A DNA stretch of 64,000 bases. Origin: Arcobacter vandammei (GTDB lineage: Bacteria; Campylobacterota; Campylobacteria; Campylobacterales; Arcobacteraceae). The stretch spans positions 1 through 64,000 of the forward strand of contig NZ_JADKPZ010000010.1 of the NCBI RefSeq assembly GCF_016106035.1. Direction: 5' to 3'. Shown one piece after another: positions 59,399-64,000 of the stretch (position 1 is its first letter; every line of letters starts with the position of its first letter). Position numbers and translations under genes: made by a program. The notes under the pieces were generated by a model, which was not told where the DNA came from, searched no databases, and worked only from the letters and a program-made list of their open reading frames with translations.

Positions 59399-61996
59399 TT
59401 GAATTCTATGCAGAAATTTGGATTATTTATTTTTTTATTTTTTTCTACAACTCTTTATTCAACAGAATTAAAAAAAGTAACTTTACAATTAGCATGGTTT
59501 GATCAATTTCAATATGCTGGTTATTATATGGCAAAAGAGAAAGGTTTTTATGAAGAAGCTGGACTTGATGTTGAAATTCTTCCTTTTGCATTTGATAAAA
59601 AAATAATTTCTGATGTAAATAGCGGTAAAATAGATTTTGCCGTTGGAAGAGAAAATCTAATTTTAGAGAAGGGAAAATACTCTAATATTGTAGCTCTAGC
59701 AGCTATTTTTCAAGCCTCACCACTTATTTTGATAAGTACAGAAGATTCAAATATTAAGAGAATTGAAGATTTTGTAAATAAAAGAGTTATGAGTACAAGA
59801 GATGATGCAGAAGAAGTATCGATAAAAGCAATGGTTGTATCAAAAAAAGTTGATATTAAAACATTGAAATTTATTCCACACTCTCATAATATTCAAGATT
59901 TAGTAGATAAAAAAACAGATTTAATCACTGCTTATACTTCAAAAGCTCCATATTTTTTGCAAAAGAATGGAATTTCTTATAATACCTTTGCTCCAAAAGA
60001 TTATGGTTTTGATATGTATAGCGACTTTTTATATACAAATAAAGAGTTGATTTCAAGTGATTTAAATAGAGTAATATTATTTAAAAATGCAAGTTTAAAA
60101 GGTTTTGAGTATGCTTATAATAATATAAAAGAGGCTACAAATACTATATTAAATAAATATAATAACCAAAATTTAACATCAGATGAACTTATTTTTGAAG
60201 CAAATGAGTTGAAAAAATTATCATATTTTCAAACTACAAAATTAGGTGAGATAAAATTAGATAAATTACAAAGAATTTATGATTTATACAATGTTTTAGG
60301 TCTTGTTGAAAATAGTATTAATGTAGAAGATTTTGTTTTAAATAGTGATGATAATTTTGTTATTTCTTCATCAGAAAAAAATTATTTAAATGAAAAAGAT
60401 AGCTTAAATGTTTGTATTATTCCAAATCATATGCCATATAGTGATATTGTAGATGGAAAATTTATAGGTTTTATTTCTGATTATGTTGCTTTACTTGAAA
60501 ACTCTATAAAAAAACCTATAAATTTTGTAAAAGCAGATAGTTTAACTCAATCTTTAGAGTTTGTAAAAGATAGTCATTGTGATTTTTTACCTATGATAAT
60601 TAAATCAAAAAGTAGAGAAGATGAGCTTTTATTTACAAATTCATATTTAAATCTCCCTTTAGTTTTAACTACAAAAAATGGAGAAACATTTATTGATGAT
60701 TTAAAATCTCTTAAAAATAAAAAAGTTTCTGTTGTTGAAAATTATGCCTTTTTAGATATTTTAAAATCAAAATACAAAAATATTGAGTTTGTTACAGTGA
60801 AAACTCTTGATGAAGGCTTTAAAAAAATATTAGCTGGTGAAAATTTTGCCCATATTGATTTTATGCAAACATCTTGGTATCAAATTCAGACAAGTTATTT
60901 ATCAAAGCTTCAGATTTCTGCTAAATTAGATGAAAACGAAGATGTTCATTTAGCTGTATTAAAAAATAACCAAAATTTGCTAGGAATATTAAACAAAGCT
61001 ATTTTAACTATTGATAAGATAAATTCAAATGATATATTAAATAAATGGACAATAAAAGAGAGTAAAAAGGAGTTTGATTATACTTTACTTTTACAAATAT
61101 CTTTTGTTATTATAATACTATTTTCTTTGGGTGTTTATAGACAAATTTTGTTAAATAAAGCAAATAGAAGATTAAAATATTTAGTTGATTTAAAGACAAA
61201 AAAACTTCAAAATGTTAATAAAAGGTTATCTGTTAAGATAAAAAGAGAACTTGAAAAAAGTCAGCAAAAAGATAAAATTTTAGCACAACAGCAAAAAATG
61301 GTATCAATGGGACATATGATTGAAAATATAGCTCATCAATGGAGACAACCTTTATCTATTATTACTACAAATGCTAGTTCTTTAAAAGTAAAAAAAGAGA
61401 TGAATTTGTTAAATGATGATGAACTTATAAAAACTGTTGATCAAATAGTTAATACTTCAAAATATCTATCTCAAACTATAGATGATTTTAGATACTTTTT
61501 TAGACCTCAAAAGAATAAAGAACCTTTCTCTTTAAACTCTTGTATTTATAAATGTTTGGATTTGATAAATGCTAATTTTGTTCAAAATAGTATATCAATA
61601 ATATATGAGCCAAAAGATATTGAGATTATAGGATATGAAACAGAATTTATTCAAGTGTTAATAAATATATTAAACAACTCTAAAGATGCTTTTTTGCAAA
61701 AGGATATAGAAAATAAACTAATATTTATCTCTTTAGAAAAAAAAGATAGAAGAATTTATTTAGAGATATATGATAATGCACAAGGAATTCCGCAAGATAT
61801 ATTAGATAAGGTTTTTGAACCATATTTTACTACTAAACACCAAAGTAGTGGTACAGGAATAGGGCTTTATATGTCAAAAGAGATAGTTGCAAGACATATG
61901 AATGGTGATATATTTATAAAGAATTTTGATTTTACTTATGAAAATGAAATCTATAAAGGTGCAAAAACAACTATTATTTTAAATGAAAAGGATTAA
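59399..61996 (+). CDS. Sensor histidine kinase with NMT1-type and SBP_bac_3-type periplasmic domains
   Basis: This 865-residue protein has a signal peptide, an NMT1/ThiY-like ligand domain (about 25-250, LAWFDQFQYAGYYMAKEKGF), a second SBP_bac_3-like ligand domain (about 335-555), a membrane span (about 562-582), a helical linker, the histidine-kinase H box NIAHQWRQPLS (His about 645), the N box NILNNSKDAF and the G box GTGIGLYMS. Two periplasmic binding-protein modules in tandem would let one kinase sense two small molecules. No response regulator lies alongside. The start is TTG at 59399, with AAAAGG nine bases before it; the next ATG (59408) is too far from it. Confidence 0.9.
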   Translation: MNSMQKFGLFIFLFFSTTLYSTELKKVTLQLAWFDQFQYAGYYMAKEKGFYEEAGLDVEILPFAFDKKIISDVNSGKIDFAVGRENLILEKGKYSNIVALAAIFQASPLILISTEDSNIKRIEDFVNKRVMSTRDDAEEVSIKAMVVSKKVDIKTLKFIPHSHNIQDLVDKKTDLITAYTSKAPYFLQKNGISYNTFAPKDYGFDMYSDFLYTNKELISSDLNRVILFKNASLKGFEYAYNNIKEATNTILNKYNNQNLTSDELIFEANELKKLSYFQTTKLGEIKLDKLQRIYDLYNVLGLVENSINVEDFVLNSDDNFVISSSEKNYLNEKDSLNVCIIPNHMPYSDIVDGKFIGFISDYVALLENSIKKPINFVKADSLTQSLEFVKDSHCDFLPMIIKSKSREDELLFTNSYLNLPLVLTTKNGETFIDDLKSLKNKKVSVVENYAFLDILKSKYKNIEFVTVKTLDEGFKKILAGENFAHIDFMQTSWYQIQTSYLSKLQISAKLDENEDVHLAVLKNNQNLLGILNKAILTIDKINSNDILNKWTIKESKKEFDYTLLLQISFVIIILFSLGVYRQILLNKANRRLKYLVDLKTKKLQNVNKRLSVKIKRELEKSQQKDKILAQQQKMVSMGHMIENIAHQWRQPLSIITTNASSLKVKKEMNLLNDDELIKTVDQIVNTSKYLSQTIDDFRYFFRPQKNKEPFSLNSCIYKCLDLINANFVQNSISIIYEPKDIEIIGYETEFIQVLINILNNSKDAFLQKDIENKLIFISLEKKDRRIYLEIYDNAQGIPQDILDKVFEPYFTTKHQSSGTGIGLYMSKEIVARHMNGDIFIKNFDFTYENEIYKGAKTTIILNEKD

Positions 61997-61999
61997 GAT

Positions 62000-63259
62000 T
62001 TGAACTATTTAGAAATAGATAAAAATCATCTTTGGCATCCATACAACTCACTTCCAACAAAAAGCCCTATAAGAGCAGTTAAAAAGACAAAAAATTGCAA
62101 AATATATTTAGAAGATGGGCAAGTTTTAATTGATGGAATGAGTTCTTGGTGGAGTGCTGTTTTAGGCTATAACAATAAAAAAGTTTTTAAAGCACTTAAG
62201 AAACAAGGCAAAAAAATGCCACATATTATGTTTGGTGGATTAACTCACACTCCAGCTGCAAAACTAGCAAAAACTTTGGTAAAACTAACAGGATTTCCTA
62301 GTGTTTTTTTATGTGATAGTGGCTCAGTAAGTGTTGAAGTTGCACTAAAAACTGCTATTTTATATCAAAAAGCAAAAGGAAAAAATAAGCACACTTTTTT
62401 AGCTCTTAAAAACTCATATCACGGCGATACTTTGGGGGCTATGAGTGTTTGCGACCCACAAACTTCTATGCACTCTTTATATGGAGATTATTTAAGTAAA
62501 AATATCTTTGTGGAAGCTCCAGCTTTAGGATTTAATGGCGATTATAGTGAAGCTTTAGAAGATTTAGAAAAAACTTTAGAAAAACACCATGAAAAAATAG
62601 CAGCATTTATTCTTGAACCTGTTGTTCAAGGAGCAGGTGGCATGAGAATTTATAACCCAAAATATCTAGAAGTTGCAAAAAAGCTTTGTGAAAAATATGA
62701 CATTTTACTAATATTTGATGAAATTGCAACAGGTTTTGGACATACAGGAGAGCTTTTTGCTTTTATGCACACAAATATAAAACCAGATATTATAACTATT
62801 GGAAAAGCACTTACAAGTGGGACAATGACAATGGCTGCTATGCTTACATCAAAAGATATAAGCGATACTATAACAAACAGTGAAATTGGTGTTTTAATGC
62901 ATGGACCAACATTTATGGCAAATCCTTTGGCTTGTAGTGTTGCAAATGCAAGTATAAAAGAGCTTCTAAAACTAAATTGGAAAAACAAAGTAAAAGATAT
63001 TGAAACTATTTTTAAAAAAGAGCTTGAAGTTTTAAAATCAAACGATAAAGTTTTAGATGTAAGAGTTATTGGAAGTATTGGAGTTGTTGAGTTAAAAGAT
63101 GATAGAAATGCTTTAAAACTTCAAGAGTTTTGTGTACAAAATGGTGTTTGGCTTCGCCCTTTTGGAAAACTCTTTTACTCAATTGTTGCATATACAATTT
63201 CAAAAAAAGAGCTAGAAAAAGTTTGCAAAACTATGGTAAAAGCTGTACAAAGCTTATAA
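62000..63259 (+). CDS. bioA: Adenosylmethionine-8-amino-7-oxononanoate aminotransferase
   Basis: BioA makes diaminopelargonic acid, a biotin precursor, by transfer of the amino group from S-adenosylmethionine. The 419-residue class III PLP aminotransferase has HLWHPYNSL at the N-terminus, SSWWSAVLGY near 47-56 (typical of BioA), DSGSVSVEVALK, the PLP Asp in LLIFDEIATGFG and the PLP lysine in ITIGKALTSGTMTMAA (about 265). The start is TTG at 62000 behind AAAAGGA. It is alone (no bioBDF nearby) and joined to the NUDIX gene by a one-base gap. Confidence 0.96.
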   Translation: MNYLEIDKNHLWHPYNSLPTKSPIRAVKKTKNCKIYLEDGQVLIDGMSSWWSAVLGYNNKKVFKALKKQGKKMPHIMFGGLTHTPAAKLAKTLVKLTGFPSVFLCDSGSVSVEVALKTAILYQKAKGKNKHTFLALKNSYHGDTLGAMSVCDPQTSMHSLYGDYLSKNIFVEAPALGFNGDYSEALEDLEKTLEKHHEKIAAFILEPVVQGAGGMRIYNPKYLEVAKKLCEKYDILLIFDEIATGFGHTGELFAFMHTNIKPDIITIGKALTSGTMTMAAMLTSKDISDTITNSEIGVLMHGPTFMANPLACSVANASIKELLKLNWKNKVKDIETIFKKELEVLKSNDKVLDVRVIGSIGVVELKDDRNALKLQEFCVQNGVWLRPFGKLFYSIVAYTISKKELEKVCKTMVKAVQSL

Positions 63260-63260
63260 A

Positions 63261-63938
63261 ATGAAGAAAATAGATAAAAAAAGAGCAAAGATTTTAAAAA
63301 CAAAACTTCCAAAATATCCAAATATTTTAGGACGGGATAGATTTTTTAATAGTGCGGTTTTAATTCCTTTGGTAAATATAAAAAATAAAAGCTATCTTCT
63401 TTTTCAAAAAAGAGCAGCAAATATAAGGCAAGGTGGAGATATTTGCTTTCCTGGTGGAGGTTTTGATAAAAAACTTGATAAAAACTTTAAAGATACAGTT
63501 TACAGAGAGCTTTTTGAAGAGTTGGGATTAAAGAGAAAAGATATACAAATATATGGTCAAATGGATAGTTTTTCTACAACTATTGGAGCAATTATTGAAC
63601 CTTTTGTTGGAAAAATTAAGAAAAATTCTCTAAAAAATCTAAAAATTGATAAAAATGAAGTTGAAAAGATAGTTTTAATTCCACTTAGTTTTTTTAAAAA
63701 AACTAAGCCAGAAGTTTACACTTTAAAACATCAGGTATTGCCATATGAGATAGATGAAAATGGTGAAAAAATTGTTCATTTTCCAGTAGAAAAGCTAAAT
63801 CTACCAATTGCCTACCACAAACCTTGGGGAAATAAAAATCACAAAGTTTGGGTTTATAAATATAAAGAGGAAGTTATTTGGGGAATAACTTCAGTTTTAA
63901 TAAATGAGTTTTTAAAATACTTAAACAGTCAAAACTGA
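63261..63938 (+). CDS. NUDIX hydrolase (CoA pyrophosphatase / NudL-like)
   Basis: The 225-residue protein has the Nudix fold with QGGDICFPGGGFDKK (about 57-71) and REL FEELGL (82-90), giving the REx2EExG core. The first glutamate of the canonical GX5E motif is missing and the spacing is longer, as in NudL-type CoA pyrophosphatases; that assignment is tentative. It follows bioA after one base and overlaps a minus-strand gene tail by 18 bases at its end. Confidence 0.82.
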   Translation: MKKIDKKRAKILKTKLPKYPNILGRDRFFNSAVLIPLVNIKNKSYLLFQKRAANIRQGGDICFPGGGFDKKLDKNFKDTVYRELFEELGLKRKDIQIYGQMDSFSTTIGAIIEPFVGKIKKNSLKNLKIDKNEVEKIVLIPLSFFKKTKPEVYTLKHQVLPYEIDENGEKIVHFPVEKLNLPIAYHKPWGNKNHKVWVYKYKEEVIWGITSVLINEFLKYLNSQN

Positions 63939-64000
63939 AAAAGTATCATCTTTTAGTGCAGATGTAAGAAGCTCTCCTGTATGAGTTACTTCAATTCCTA
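63921..64000 (-). CDS. C-terminal tail of an unidentified minus-strand protein (partial)
   Basis: From the right edge the minus-strand frame reads GIEVTHTGELLTSALKDDTF then SVLTV and TAA at 63923-63921. The composition looks like a real protein end. It overlaps the end of the NUDIX gene by 18 bases. I do not recognise the family from 25 residues. Confidence 0.5.
   Translation of the reverse strand, partial: GIEVTHTGELLTSALKDDTFSVLTV

Noticed and set aside
1-64000. CRISPR arrays, insertion sequences, prophage genes, rRNA operons
   Set aside because: No regularly spaced repeats, transposase or phage-type frames, and no rRNA sequence were found on reading both strands.

Overview
The window is a stretch of chromosome from a strongly AT-rich member of the Campylobacterota, most probably of the Arcobacter/Aliarcobacter group. 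The evidence is a tmRNA tag peptide (ANNTNYAPAYAKAA) that differs little from the Campylobacter-type tag, the carboxyspermidine route to polyamines, a MutS7-type MutS with an HNH tail, an ATP synthase c subunit with a signal-like N-terminus, a Campylobacter-like DNA-transformation (type II secretion) module, and the helical-cell-shape enzymes of the Csd3/Csd6 (Pgp3/Pgp2) type. Gene density is very high and TTG start codons are frequent. I see no insertion sequence, prophage, CRISPR array or rRNA operon. Most of the window is core chromosome.

Layout. 1-3.2 kb: a gene tail, an AEC-family permease, biotin carboxylase accC and the tmRNA gene ssrA (all but the tail on the minus strand). 3.3-8.0 kb: two carboxyspermidine-pathway genes separated by a 127-bp imperfect palindrome, then two tandem polyphosphate kinase 2 genes. 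8.1-12.6 kb: proteostasis genes tig-clpP-def, a small zinc-ribbon membrane protein, and a ComM/YifB ATPase. 12.6-18.1 kb: a consensus promoter, a 25-codon leader peptide with a block of leucine codons, leuA, a thioredoxin-like protein, a haem-binding protein and mutS7. 18.2-25.2 kb: a DUF2459 protein, then a minus-strand set (phosphoethanolamine-transferase-like sulfatase, M15 peptidase, aroC, rnc, LapB-like TPR protein). 25.3-31.0 kb: dnaG, rplU-rpmA, obg-proB-fmt, tRNA-Leu(GAG), atpE.

31.2-41.9 kb is the metal-related part. An AsmA-like protein is followed by a Fur-type box and a tightly packed five-gene set: imelysin, di-haem DUF1111 protein, a second imelysin, a sterol-desaturase-type membrane protein and a di-haem cytochrome c peroxidase. 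Its composition (M75 imelysin domains plus haem peroxidase plus a membrane di-metal protein) suggests a periplasmic iron uptake or iron-redox system analogous to EfeUOB. Next comes a divergent zinc locus: a Fur-family (probably Zur) regulator joined to nhaA, facing an orphan ZnuA-like binding protein, with two TGCAAC-N3-GTTGCA-type palindromes between them. Behind it lie a degraded AAA-ATPase fragment and small hairpin repeats.

42-64 kb: a GNAT acetyltransferase with two trans-sulfuration PLP enzymes (one of fungal STR2 type), an L,D-transpeptidase, era, a four-gene type II secretion/competence module, corA, folE, a divergent pair of cell-shape peptidoglycan enzymes, purL and purH, a three-module sensor kinase, bioA, a NUDIX hydrolase and the tail of a minus-strand gene. 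The most interesting signals are the leucine leader peptide, the Fur-box imelysin/haem locus, the putative Zur operators, the mutS7 gene, the PPK2 with an integrase-arm-like N-terminus, and the 127-bp palindrome.
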